Shown: piece by piece, positions 45,082 to 53,913 of the stretch | How the letters are laid out: each line of letters starts with the position of its first letter | Numbering within the stretch: the stretch's first letter is position 1 | From: Flavobacterium hydrocarbonoxydans | Lineage (GTDB): Bacteria > Bacteroidota > Bacteroidia > Flavobacteriales > Flavobacteriaceae | Reading direction: 5' to 3' | Assembly: GCF_009789235.1 (NCBI RefSeq) | Contig: NZ_WSTB01000007.1 | Location: 186,001-250,000, forward strand | Length of the DNA: 64,000 nt | Notes under the pieces: model-generated | Seen by the model: only the letters and a program-made list of their open reading frames with translations | Databases searched by the model: none | What the model was told of the DNA's origin: nothing | Position numbers and translations under genes: made by a program

Positions 45082-46086
45082 TTAGGTATTCAACCCGTCA
45101 ATCACTTCTTTGGTGAGCTGGATGCTTTTTAGTTTTGCCTGATGATCAAAGATTGGGCTGGTTGCCATAAGCTCATCAATTTGGGCGTAATCGATAAATT
45201 TTTTCAGGTCGGCTGCGAGTTGTTCCGGACTCCCTGCAAACGTACAGGCGGTCATCTGGTTGACATGAAAACGCTCTTCTTCGCTCATAATATCGTCCAG
45301 AGACGGCACCGGCGGCTGTAAGCCTTTACGATCGTTTCTGATTAAATTCAGGAACATCTGGTACAAACTTGTCGAAAGAAATTCGGCTTCCTCATTGGTA
45401 TCGGCTGCGATAATATTAACGCAGGCCATAGTTTTGGGCTTATCCAAATACGGTGAAGGCTGAAAATTCTCGCGGTAAAATTCGAAAGCCTGTATCATTT
45501 GGCGTGGTGCAAAATGACCCGCAAAAGCATAAGGCAATCCGTAAGCGGCGGCCAAAGCAGCACTCTCGGTACTGGAACCTAAAATCCAGATGGGAACAGT
45601 GGTGCCTTCAGCAGGAAAAGCACGCACTTTTGCCGTGACATTTTCGCCTGAAAAATAATCCTGAAGTTTTGATACGTTTTGCGGAAAACGCTGTGCCTGC
45701 TCAAAAAAGTCTTTTCGGATGGCCTCGGCAGTAGGCTGATCGGTTCCCGGAGCGCGCCCTAAACCTAAATCAATACGGTTGGGATAAAGCGTTTCTAAAG
45801 TTCCAAATTGCTCTGCCACAATTAAAGGCGAATGGTTAGGTAGCATGATGCCGCCTGAACCTACACGTATATTTTGGGTCTGACTGGCAATATAACCTAT
45901 CAAAACTACGGTAGCCGTACTGGCAACGTGCGCCATATTGTGATGCTCAGCGAGCCAGAATCGTTTGTATCCTAAAGTATCTGCAAGTTGCGCTATGTCT
46001 TTTGTTTTCTGGAAAGTTTCGGAAGCATTGCTATCCTGAGTGATGATAGCGAGTTCTAATATTGAAATTGAAATTGGGTCTTTCAT
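45082..46086 (-). CDS. LLM-class flavin-dependent oxidoreductase (luciferase-like)
   Basis: The 334-residue cytoplasmic protein has the bacterial luciferase-like barrel motifs of the MsnO8/YhbW-type subgroup: LGYKRFWLAEHHNMAHVASTATVVLIGYIAS, IRVGSGGIMLPNHSPLIVAEQFGTLE, YPNRIDLGLGRAPGTD and IWILGSSTESAALAAAYGLPYAFAGHF. Members use reduced flavin and oxygen in oxidations whose natural substrates are mostly unknown. The gene is alone, convergent with RNA element copy A and divergent from the DUF2975/XRE pair, so the neighbourhood gives no functional hint. The start gives a normal family N terminus. Confidence 0.92.
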   Translation of the reverse strand: MKDPISISILELAIITQDSNASETFQKTKDIAQLADTLGYKRFWLAEHHNMAHVASTATVVLIGYIASQTQNIRVGSGGIMLPNHSPLIVAEQFGTLETLYPNRIDLGLGRAPGTDQPTAEAIRKDFFEQAQRFPQNVSKLQDYFSGENVTAKVRAFPAEGTTVPIWILGSSTESAALAAAYGLPYAFAGHFAPRQMIQAFEFYRENFQPSPYLDKPKTMACVNIIAADTNEEAEFLSTSLYQMFLNLIRNDRKGLQPPVPSLDDIMSEEERFHVNQMTACTFAGSPEQLAADLKKFIDYAQIDELMATSPIFDHQAKLKSIQLTKEVIDGLNT

Positions 46087-46204
46087 ATAAAAAAAATCTT
46101 TTTACAAAATTAATTCATTTCCGCCGAAGCCTTTTGCTTTCTACTGTTAATAGAATTATAATGTTTTGCTTCTTTAAAAAACTGAGTGTTAAAATCAAAT
46201 TTTA

Positions 46205-46244
46205 ATAATTAATTATTGTTTTACGATAATTAATTATACATTTG
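46205..46244 (+). promoter_or_regulatory. Promoter with paired 12-bp palindromes ahead of the DUF2975/XRE pair
   Basis: ATAATTAATTAT occurs twice, at 46205-46216 and 46226-46237, with centres 21 bp apart, about two helical turns. The -33-like TTG (46216-46218) and the -7 box TACATTTG (46237-46244) are 18 bp apart and touch the two palindromes. A dimeric helix-turn-helix repressor binding both sites would cover the promoter; the XRE protein encoded two genes on is the obvious candidate. Confidence 0.6.
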
Positions 46245-46270
46245 CAACAACAAATTAAATTTCTGATTCC

Positions 46271-46786
46271 ATGAAGACAACTCATATTGTTTCGAAAATC
46301 TTATTTTACATTACGCGTTTTTTAGCATTTGTTTATTTTACTTTAGCGGGTTATTCTTTGCTTGCATTAGCAACTGGCTGGTCGTTACGTTTTAAAGATA
46401 ACGGCAAATATTTTCAGGTTTGTTATCCTTTTACAGAAAAACCTTTAATGTTAGGCGATTATAATATTCCATATATTATTTTTGATTTTTTAGCGCCTCT
46501 AAGTCTTTACGGACTTTTCTTTTTGCTGATCAGCAATGTGTTTAAAGTGTTTTTTCAGCCCAAATTATTTACCCAAAACGGAATCGATCATCTAAGGCGG
46601 TTTTATTTAGCTAATTTACTATTGCCCAGTATAACGATATTCCTGGCTTCACTATTTGTTCCTCTGGACAATGAGGTTTCTATTTTTATTGTACTGCATT
46701 TTATGCTGGGTGTTTTTGCTTACTTTTTGGCCGCTATTTTCAAGCAGGGATTGAATCTTCAGAACGAACAAGACTTATTTATATAA
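46271..46786 (+). CDS. DUF2975-family membrane protein
   Basis: The 171-residue protein has four hydrophobic segments (about 10-30, 70-95, 110-128 and 135-158) in the layout of DUF2975. It begins with KILFYITRFLAFVYFTLAGYSLL and has LRRFYLANLLLPSITIF in the second half. DUF2975 proteins of unknown function are regularly encoded next to a small XRE-type regulator, as here, 2 nt upstream of it. The pair resembles small membrane protein/regulator modules in which the membrane protein may sense a signal or control the regulator. That link is inference. Confidence 0.82.
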   Translation: MKTTHIVSKILFYITRFLAFVYFTLAGYSLLALATGWSLRFKDNGKYFQVCYPFTEKPLMLGDYNIPYIIFDFLAPLSLYGLFFLLISNVFKVFFQPKLFTQNGIDHLRRFYLANLLLPSITIFLASLFVPLDNEVSIFIVLHFMLGVFAYFLAAIFKQGLNLQNEQDLFI

Positions 46787-46788
46787 TC

Positions 46789-46995
46789 ATGCCAATAATT
46801 GTAAATGTTGATGTAATGCTTGCCAAACGCAAGATGCAAAGTAAAGAATTGGCTGAGAAATTAGGAATTACGCCAGCCAATTTATCCATACTTAAAACCG
46901 GCAAGGCCAAAGGAATCCGCTTTGACACCCTGGAAGCCATTTGCCATATTCTGGACTGCCAGCCCGGTGATATTTTAGAGTATGTAAGCGAATAA
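46789..46995 (+). CDS. Small XRE-family helix-turn-helix regulator
   Basis: The whole 68-residue protein is a single Cro/C1-type domain: MLAKRKMQSKELAEKLGITPANLSILKTGKAKGIRFDTLEAICHILDCQPGDILEY. This YozG-like form almost always partners a DUF2975 gene. It starts 2 nt after that gene, so the two are translationally linked. It probably represses its own promoter through the paired palindromes at 46205-46237. The recognition helix is ITPANLSILKTG. Confidence 0.92.
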   Translation: MPIIVNVDVMLAKRKMQSKELAEKLGITPANLSILKTGKAKGIRFDTLEAICHILDCQPGDILEYVSE

Positions 46996-47106
46996 ATTTC
47001 AATCTAAATCATTTTTATAATCGGTTTTCTTTTGAAGCCGACAGGCATACTATTGCCTAATTTTTCGAAATACTTATCAGTATCAATCATCTAAATCAAT
47101 CAAAAA

Positions 47107-47991
47107 ATGAACAGTTTAATCATCAAAAATCTCAGTAAAACCTATGAGAATGATACGCAGGCACTCGCCAATGTATCGCTGGAAATCAATAACGGAATGT
47201 TTGGCTTATTGGGTCCCAATGGAGCCGGAAAATCAACTTTAATGCGAACCATTGCCGCTTTGCAGGAACCTTCTTCCGGCAGTATTTCTTTTAACGGAAT
47301 TGACATTGTGCAAAACCCTAGGTATATCAGGGAAAATATTGGGTATTTGCCACAGGAATTTGGCGTTTATCCTAAAATTTCTGCCTATCGGCTGCTGGAT
47401 CATCTTGCCGTTTTAAAAGGAATCGTGGATAAAAAAGAAAGACACGATCAGATTTTATATTTACTGCAACAGACCAATTTGCTGCCACATAAAGACAAAG
47501 CGGTTCATTCTTTCTCGGGCGGAATGCGTCAGCGGTTTGGAATTGCACAGGCTTTACTTGGCAATCCTAAAATTATTATTGTTGATGAACCCACTGCCGG
47601 CCTGGACCCTGAGGAGCGCAACCGGTTCAATAACTTACTAAGTGAAATTGGAGAAAACATCATCGTGCTTTTATCGACTCATATTGTCGAAGACGTTCGC
47701 GATTTATGTACCAATATGGCTATTATCTCAAACGGAAAATTGATTCTTGAAGGCCAACCTAATGAGGCAATAGCATCTCTAAAAGATAAAATCTGGATGA
47801 AAGCGATTAACAAATCTGAACTGGAGGAATATCAGGCAAATATGACTATTATTTCATCAAACTTAAATTCGGGAAAACTGAATATCCATGTGTTTTCGGA
47901 GCAGCAGCCGGATCTGGGTTTCAGCTTAATCGCACCCGATTTAAGTGATGTTTATTTTCGGGTATTAGCTCAAAATCAATTTAAAATATAA
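47107..47991 (+). CDS. ABC transporter ATP-binding protein
   Basis: The 294-residue ATPase has Walker A GPNGAGKST, the Q-loop in GYLPQEFGVYPK, signature SFSGGMRQR, Walker B IIIVDEPTAGLDPEERN and the H-loop in LSTHIVEDV. A C-terminal extension of about 70 residues follows. It belongs to the CcmA/YxlF-like group of ABC-2-type exporters. The gene ends 4 nt before the giant permease-peptidase gene, so they form one system. With no other subunit nearby, the transporter probably consists of two ATPases and the fused permease. The cargo is unknown. Confidence 0.95.
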   Translation: MNSLIIKNLSKTYENDTQALANVSLEINNGMFGLLGPNGAGKSTLMRTIAALQEPSSGSISFNGIDIVQNPRYIRENIGYLPQEFGVYPKISAYRLLDHLAVLKGIVDKKERHDQILYLLQQTNLLPHKDKAVHSFSGGMRQRFGIAQALLGNPKIIIVDEPTAGLDPEERNRFNNLLSEIGENIIVLLSTHIVEDVRDLCTNMAIISNGKLILEGQPNEAIASLKDKIWMKAINKSELEEYQANMTIISSNLNSGKLNIHVFSEQQPDLGFSLIAPDLSDVYFRVLAQNQFKI

Positions 47992-47995
47992 TGTT

Positions 47996-50900
47996 ATGTT
48001 TACAAAATTAATTCAATTTGAATGGCATAACAACACCAGAAACTGGACTTTTTATGCCTCGTTTTTAATTTATTTGGTATTCGGTTATATGGTGGGAGCC
48101 TATGCCAATTTTTCGTTTTCAGGCGCGTACAAAAACAGCCCTTATGTGTTAATGTATGCTATTGGTTTAATATCCCTTACCACCATATTCTCTATTACAC
48201 TACAAGTGGCACAAAGTTTTTTAAAGGCTTATGAAACTAACTTTGACACCCTCATTTTTACAACTCCGGTTTCTAAATTCAATTATTTAGGAAGTCAGTT
48301 TATAGTGGCTTTTGCAGTAGCGGTATCTTCATTCGGAATGTTTCTTTTAGGTCTGATGGCGGGACATCAAATGCCCTGGCTGTCCCAAGATGAAATGGGG
48401 ACTTTTTATCTTATAAATTACCTCTGGCCTTATTTGGTTTTAGTAATTCCGAACATCCTGTTGTGTCTTTCTGTTTTAACCACTTTGGCCTGGATTACCC
48501 GAAACAAACTTCTGATTTACGTAGGCGGTTTACTGGTTTACATTTTATATATAGCCGGTTCCCTGTTCTCCAACTCCCCTATTTTTGCAAATGCTTCCCC
48601 TTCATCAGCAGCTTCGATGTCACTGGCAGCAAAAGTAGATCCGTTTGGGCTGGCCGCTTTTTTGGAGCAAACACGTTATTGGACCGCTTCTGAAAAAAAC
48701 AATAATTTACTGGATTTATCAGGTAATTTTCTTTTTAACAGGATACTGTGGATGAGTATTTCTCTGCTTTTAATCCTACTTTCGTATCATTTATTTTCTT
48801 TCCGAAAACCAAAAATCAAAAAGATAAAATCTGAAAAAGCTTCTGTATCTTCTAATTCTTTTTCTTCAGAAATACCTAAAAAAATAGAATTCAGAACTTT
48901 AAAACATAATGTATTGGTTCTGAAAAGTTTTATAAAAATGGATGTAGCACTTATTTTAAAAGGCATTCCTTTTTTATTGATTGTACTTTTGTTTTCCGGA
49001 TTGCTTTTAATCGAAATTTCGGATGAAATTGACGGCGGTATCAGAATGGCGCAAAACGTAACTAATACAGCCCTGATGATCAGCACCATCATGGATCGAC
49101 TGCCTTTTATCTTAATTCTGATTTTGCTTTTTTACAGTAATGAATTACTCAACCGAAGCGAAAGTGCCCGCTTTGAAACGCTCGAAAATACGACTCCTTA
49201 TCAACAATCAATAATGTTGGCGGCTAAACTCTTTTCATTGCTTACCATGCCATTTGTAATTATTACACTTAGTATTCTAATAGGTTGCGGATTTCAGATC
49301 ATTCACGGAAATGCTCCGATAGAATTTGGGCTTTACGCTTCTTTATTTTATTATTTAGGCTTCCCTATTTTACTGATTTCTGTAGTTATTCTTTTTATTC
49401 AAACGCTCATCCGCAGTAAATATTTAGGGCTGCTTGCGGCTACTATTGTCACTATCCTGATTAGCTCCGTCATTGGAGAACAATTGGGCATTGCACATCC
49501 TTTATTGCGTTTTGGAGATGCTTTCAAAAAAGAATATTTCGATTTGAATGGTTTTGGAAATTATACGTTCCCTTTTCATATTTCGATGCTGTATAACACC
49601 GGATTGGCATTGCTTCTTTTCACGCTTACTGGTATATTATGGAAAAGAAATACTACCGTTTTAAATACCTTCCGAAGACATTTCTTTAACCCGATTCAAA
49701 AAATATCTTTTGTTCTTGGAGGCCTTATTTTTATTGGTTTTGGAAGTTATCTTTTTTATAAAACCAATATCGAATATCCTTATCTTACCAAAGAAGACCA
49801 ATACAACTGGAGTGAACAATACGAACTGAAATTCAAAAAATATAATGCTTTAGAACAGCCCACAATTATTTCAGTAAAAAGTGATGTGGCTTTGTTTCCG
49901 GATCAGAATCGGTATGAGGTAAAAGGAAGTTATGAATTGATCAACAATTCCAAACAACCCATAGAACGTTTGCTGCTTTATATCGATCGTAATTCAAAAC
50001 TTCTTTCTGTCAGTATCCCGAGTGCCAAACGTATAAAAGACGATGGTAAGTTTCATCATTACTGGTACCAACTGGCAAAACCGCTGAAACCAAAACAAAA
50101 AATTAAGATGTCTTTTTCGTTTGAATCTACGTGGTCGCCCTTTAAAGGACACACTGCTTTTAATTCGATTATCGAAAATGGTTCTTTTATGCGAATAAGC
50201 CGCTATTATCCTTATTTTGGCTACCAGCCTTCTAATGAAATCAGCAGCAAAAAAGAACGTTTAAAAAGAGATTTAAAACCACAGTCTCCTTTAAAAAAAC
50301 TAGAAGACAAATCGGTTTCAGCTTATGATTTTATTGACTATGATGCTGTTGTTTCGACATCAGAAAATCAGACCGCAATAGGTGTTGGAGATTTAATTGG
50401 CCAATGGAAAAAAGACGATCGCAATTATTTTCATTATCGTTCACACGGAAAAATCCCTTTTAGATTTGCTTTTTCTTCAGCAAGATATCAGCTTAAAAAA
50501 ATATCTTATAAAGGTATTTCGATCGAAGTTTATTATGATTCCCGACACAGCCGAAACGTTTCGAAACTGATTAAAAACATAAAAAATACGCTGGATTATG
50601 TTCAGGGTAATTTTGGAAAATATCCCTATAAAACGATTCGATACGCCGAGATTTCCGCATTTGCTGATGGTTTTGCCGCCACTTCGTATCCTTCGACTGT
50701 TTACATGAAAGAGAATTTCGGGTTTTACAGCGACCTCAATCACAAGGACAAAGAAGATATTATCAATCAGTTAACAGCTCATGAACTATCGCATGAATGG
50801 TGGGGAAATGCCCAAATCAGCCCGGAAGAAAAAGAAGGCAGCTGGATTTTGACGGAAACTTTGGCGCAATACACCGAATTGATGTTATACGAAAAAGAAC

Positions 50901-51532
50901 ACGGTACGGAAAAAGCTTTGGAAACCTTAAAAATTCATTTGGATTTATACCTCAGCAGCAGAAGCTCTGACCCTGAAACCCCTCTTTATAAAACCAATTA
51001 TGACACGCCGCATTTACCTTACGACAAAGGCATGCTGGTAATGCATCAGCTTAAAATGTTAATTGGCGAAAAAAAGGTAAATCTGGCATTGCACAACTTC
51101 TTAAAGCATTATAAATACCCAAATCCTGTTCCGGATTCTGAAGATTTATTAGGTGAAATTTATAACGTTACCACTCCAGAACTGCATCCTAAATTAGAGG
51201 AATTGTTTAAAAAAATAATTACTTATTCCTCCAAAGTCATAGCAGTCGAAAGTCATAAAAAGAAAGGAAATTATGAAGTAAATTTTAGAATCAGCACCAA
51301 AAAATACAGCGAAAATACGACCGGAAACCGAACACTTATTCCAAATGACGCGACTATTGATATTGGAATTTACGATGAAAACGGAACGCTATTCCATTAT
51401 CCGTTCTCTATCAAAAATAACGCTGCCGAAGGAAAAATAAAACTTAAAACCAAACCTCAGCGTATTGTAATTGATCCGTATCTAAAAAACATTGACACCT
51501 TTATTCAGGATAACGAAAAAGAAATGAATTAG
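47996..51532 (+). CDS. ABC-2 permease fused to an M1-family metallopeptidase
   Basis: The 1178-residue protein joins two functions. Residues 1 to about 590 hold some 12 membrane helices in two ABC-2-like halves separated by a cytoplasmic linker near 265-300. The rest is an extracytoplasmic M1 aminopeptidase-like domain. The zinc site is intact: HELSHEWWGN (His929, Glu930, His933) with Glu954 in WILTETLAQYTE, a spacing two residues longer than in ordinary M1 enzymes. Tyr in LPYDKGMLVMHQL may serve the transition state. The fusion recurs in Bacteroidota and some other phyla, always beside an ABC ATPase, but its substrate is not established. It may process a peptide as it is exported. Confidence 0.93.
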   Translation: MFTKLIQFEWHNNTRNWTFYASFLIYLVFGYMVGAYANFSFSGAYKNSPYVLMYAIGLISLTTIFSITLQVAQSFLKAYETNFDTLIFTTPVSKFNYLGSQFIVAFAVAVSSFGMFLLGLMAGHQMPWLSQDEMGTFYLINYLWPYLVLVIPNILLCLSVLTTLAWITRNKLLIYVGGLLVYILYIAGSLFSNSPIFANASPSSAASMSLAAKVDPFGLAAFLEQTRYWTASEKNNNLLDLSGNFLFNRILWMSISLLLILLSYHLFSFRKPKIKKIKSEKASVSSNSFSSEIPKKIEFRTLKHNVLVLKSFIKMDVALILKGIPFLLIVLLFSGLLLIEISDEIDGGIRMAQNVTNTALMISTIMDRLPFILILILLFYSNELLNRSESARFETLENTTPYQQSIMLAAKLFSLLTMPFVIITLSILIGCGFQIIHGNAPIEFGLYASLFYYLGFPILLISVVILFIQTLIRSKYLGLLAATIVTILISSVIGEQLGIAHPLLRFGDAFKKEYFDLNGFGNYTFPFHISMLYNTGLALLLFTLTGILWKRNTTVLNTFRRHFFNPIQKISFVLGGLIFIGFGSYLFYKTNIEYPYLTKEDQYNWSEQYELKFKKYNALEQPTIISVKSDVALFPDQNRYEVKGSYELINNSKQPIERLLLYIDRNSKLLSVSIPSAKRIKDDGKFHHYWYQLAKPLKPKQKIKMSFSFESTWSPFKGHTAFNSIIENGSFMRISRYYPYFGYQPSNEISSKKERLKRDLKPQSPLKKLEDKSVSAYDFIDYDAVVSTSENQTAIGVGDLIGQWKKDDRNYFHYRSHGKIPFRFAFSSARYQLKKISYKGISIEVYYDSRHSRNVSKLIKNIKNTLDYVQGNFGKYPYKTIRYAEISAFADGFAATSYPSTVYMKENFGFYSDLNHKDKEDIINQLTAHELSHEWWGNAQISPEEKEGSWILTETLAQYTELMLYEKEHGTEKALETLKIHLDLYLSSRSSDPETPLYKTNYDTPHLPYDKGMLVMHQLKMLIGEKKVNLALHNFLKHYKYPNPVPDSEDLLGEIYNVTTPELHPKLEELFKKIITYSSKVIAVESHKKKGNYEVNFRISTKKYSENTTGNRTLIPNDATIDIGIYDENGTLFHYPFSIKNNAAEGKIKLKTKPQRIVIDPYLKNIDTFIQDNEKEMN

Positions 51533-51536
51533 ACCA

Positions 51537-51568
51537 AAAGCGCTCTGTAAACAATGCAGGGCGTTTTT
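51537..51568 (+). terminator. Terminator of the ABC/peptidase operon
   Basis: An imperfect stem between AAAAGCGCTCTG and the facing CAGGGCGTTTT (one bulge, one G-T pair) is followed by eight T. It begins within 5 nt of the stop codon. Confidence 0.7.
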
Positions 51569-51597
51569 TTTGATTCCTATTAATACGAAAGGTCAAT

Positions 51598-51657
51598 GGC
51601 TAAAGCCCCATATATTTAACAAATTTAACCCTCCAGATAAATCTGGAGGCTAGTCAA
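51598..51657 (+). repeat. REP unit 1
   Basis: GGCTAAAGCC (51598-51607), a 22-nt spacer, then the hairpin CCTCCAGATAAATCTGGAGG (51630-51649) and CTAGTCAA. Two further units with exactly the same spacing surround the transposase gene at 51882-52322. Confidence 0.85.
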
Positions 51658-51777
51658 AAATATTTAAGGCAAATTTTCTAACTAAACAAGCTTAATAAAT
51701 TAGTGATAAAAATAATTTAATTAAAAAATAAGAAATATCTTAAAAATAAAAAATATTTTTAATTTTACGTTAAACGC

Positions 51778-51837
51778 TTGACTAGCCTCCAGATTCATCT
51801 GGAGGTAATAAATTCGGCATCTAAATCGGCTTTAGCC
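51778..51837 (-). repeat. REP unit 2 (inverted)
   Basis: The unit is read on the minus strand: GGCTAAAGCC (51837-51828), a 22-nt spacer, hairpin CCTCCAGATGAATCTGGAGG (51805-51786), CTAGTCAA. It lies 44 nt upstream of the transposase start and faces REP unit 3, so the gene is framed by inverted copies. Confidence 0.85.
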
Positions 51838-51881
51838 AAAATAAATATTTAAATTAAAAAAATCAACTTCATTATTAAAAT

Positions 51882-52322
51882 ATGTCATTTATTAAAGTTT
51901 ATATCCATTTTATCTGGAGTACAAAAAATAGAATCCCTTTCCTGAACACCCCAGATTTACGTCTCAAAGTATGGAATCATATCAAAGAAAACGCAAAAGA
52001 AAAGGGAATTTATGTCGATTTTATTAATGGTTACTCTGATCATTGTCATTGTCTTATTTCCTTGGGAGCAGATCAAAATATTCAAAAAACAATGCAATTA
52101 ATTAAAGGTGAATCTTCTTTTTGGATTAACAAAAATCAATTAACTAAAGAAAAATTTGAATGGCAAGAAGAATATTTTGCGCTTTCAGTTTCAGAATCTG
52201 TTGTTAATAGGGTAAGAGATTATATTAAAAATCAGGCAGAACATCATAAAAAGAAAACATTTCAAGAAGAGTATAATGAAATAATAAGTAAATATGGGTT
52301 TCAAAAAATAAATGAAAAATAA
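51882..52322 (+). mobile_element. REP-associated tyrosine transposase (IS200/Y1-type)
   Basis: The 146-residue protein has the Y1 transposase fold: KVYIHFIWSTKNRIPFL at the start, the HUH-type metal motif in YSDHCHCLISLG, MQLIKGESSFWINKNQ, the segment EWQEEYFALSVSESVVNRVRDYIKNQAEHHKK, and a family-typical tail FQEEYNEIISKYGF. Such domesticated transposases act on REP hairpins instead of moving a classical IS. Three REP units with identical structure lie at 51598, 51778 and 52328, and the last two frame the gene as inverted repeats. The gene is intact. The catalytic Tyr cannot be fixed by eye among the candidates in the C-terminal helix. Confidence 0.9.
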
Positions 52323-52327
52323 AATTT

Positions 52328-52387
52328 GGCTAAAGCCCTTACTATGATCAATTTTAATACCTCCAGATGAATCTGGAGGCTAGTCAA
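52328..52387 (+). repeat. REP unit 3
   Basis: GGCTAAAGCC (52328-52337), a 22-nt spacer, hairpin CCTCCAGATGAATCTGGAGG (52360-52379), CTAGTCAA. It starts 6 nt after the transposase stop codon. Confidence 0.85.
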
Positions 52388-52524
52388 TATTGAATAAATT
52401 AACTTAAATATAAGCAAGAATAGCACAGAAATTCGTCATTGACTGTATAGCAAAGACACAAAGCAAAAATATGTTCCTACACATATAAACTAAATTTCAG
52501 GGGATTTTATTTTTAAAAATAACC

Positions 52525-53739
52525 CTATTTCAACTCAATAGTAATTAACTCATGACTTTTAGTCCCGTCATCTGTAATTTTTAAATCAGATGAATGATTA
52601 ATGATTTCAAACTTAGACGAAGTATCAACGGCTAAAGAAATGGCATGATATCGAAACGTTTCGGGAACTTCCGGAAGACTGATCACAACATCAACCTCTT
52701 TGTCTTTTTGAACGTACTTCACCTGAATGCGGTCTCTTAACCAAATGTATTCGTACACTTCCTGCCACGGTGCCATCCAGATGCTATCCTCTCCTTTTAC
52801 GCCGTATTTGTTGGCAATGGCTGTCATATAATATTTAAAATCAGGAAAACGCATGCCTAATGACCATAAATTCCCATTGCCTACACTGTGTGTAAATTCC
52901 GTGTACCAAACCGGATTTGGTGATTTTGCAATTTGGTCTAAAGCGCTTAAATAACGATCCATTACTTTAAAACCAATCGTATCGTTTGTGCTCTGAACAA
53001 AGGTTCGCACAAAAATCAGTTTATCCAGACTGACTTTGTCCTGTACCGGAATAGCTGGCCCTGCACCGGCAAAAGAAGCCACCGAAAAAGAACCATTTGC
53101 AAGGGCATCTCTTTCGTATTCTAAATGATAACCGGGAGCACTTTCGCCACCAGGCACAACAAATTGCGACATGGTAAATCCTAAATTCTGACGGATCGAA
53201 ACCGTATTTTCCGTAACTTCAGTCAGGAAATTCGTTCCGGGTTTGGTTGCATGATGAAAACCATGATTCAGGATATCCCAACCGGCCTCATACATCTCTT
53301 TTACTTCTGACCAGGACAAATGACCTCTGTCAACCGGTAAGTCTTTCATAGAAGCTCCATTGATAGCCAATCCTAACTTAAACGGAATCTTTTTTCCGCT
53401 TCCATCGGAGTAAAAAAGTCCTTCAGAATGACTGCCGTCTCCGCCATGATCATTTTTCCATTCACTCAGCAGAGGTGCGCTTACCTGACCTCCATTTAAC
53501 AAAGGAAAAGCAGTTAAATAAGCCGAACGAACGCCGTCATCTAAGGTAAAACTATAGGCAAAATGTTTATTAAACTTCAATTTGGCGGGAGCCATTTTGA
53601 ACTCTTTATTCGATTTTAATTTAATTTTAAACGAAATAACGACCGGTTTTACCGAATCCTTATCTGAATTTGGATTTTTAGCGAAACAGAAAACGGTGGT
53701 CGAAAAAACAAAAAGTATGGCAAGTAAAAATCGTTTCAT
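52525..53739 (-). CDS. Polysaccharide deacetylase (NodB-like) family protein
   Basis: From MKRFLLAILFVFSTTVFCFA (start at 53739) the protein is 404 residues with a cleavable signal peptide. A longer frame from 53805 places 22 residues before this signal and is unlikely. The NodB-like first motif is FAYSFTLDDGVRSAY with the catalytic Asp pair. The His-box appears as DILNHGFHHATKP. Later segments VPGGESAPGYHLEYERDAL and WYTEFTHSVGNG complete the barrel. It may deacetylate an acetylated glycan in the periplasm or at the surface, or be an esterase-like relative. The gene is monocistronic and has no glycan-locus partner nearby. Confidence 0.82.
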   Translation of the reverse strand: MKRFLLAILFVFSTTVFCFAKNPNSDKDSVKPVVISFKIKLKSNKEFKMAPAKLKFNKHFAYSFTLDDGVRSAYLTAFPLLNGGQVSAPLLSEWKNDHGGDGSHSEGLFYSDGSGKKIPFKLGLAINGASMKDLPVDRGHLSWSEVKEMYEAGWDILNHGFHHATKPGTNFLTEVTENTVSIRQNLGFTMSQFVVPGGESAPGYHLEYERDALANGSFSVASFAGAGPAIPVQDKVSLDKLIFVRTFVQSTNDTIGFKVMDRYLSALDQIAKSPNPVWYTEFTHSVGNGNLWSLGMRFPDFKYYMTAIANKYGVKGEDSIWMAPWQEVYEYIWLRDRIQVKYVQKDKEVDVVISLPEVPETFRYHAISLAVDTSSKFEIINHSSDLKITDDGTKSHELITIELK

Positions 53740-53898
53740 GTAGTTTTGTGGTATTGGTATTGGAACGCGTTGATTAATAGTTCCTAAAGATACTTTTCTT
53801 TGCAAAAAAACAATTAAAAAAAATGCTTTTTCTATTCTAAAATTACGCTGTTAGTAATTATTTAGCACTAATTTCTAACAAGCAAATAAGAACTTCTG

Positions 53899-53906
53899 TA
53901 ATTTTG
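53899..53906 (+). promoter_or_regulatory. -7 box very close to the umuD-like start codon
   Basis: TAATTTTG matches TAnnTTTG and ends only 7 nt before the ATG at 53914, so the transcript should start at or within a few nucleotides of the start codon. I see no later start that would keep the protein intact. Confidence 0.5.
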
Positions 53907-53913
53907 CAGTACT

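Noticed and set aside
52500..52523. Symmetric GGG...CCC sequence after the deacetylase gene as a terminator
   Set aside because: The stem is almost all A/T and no T-run follows on the minus strand.
53740..53805. N-terminal extension of the polysaccharide deacetylase
   Set aside because: It would bury the signal peptide 22 residues inside the protein.
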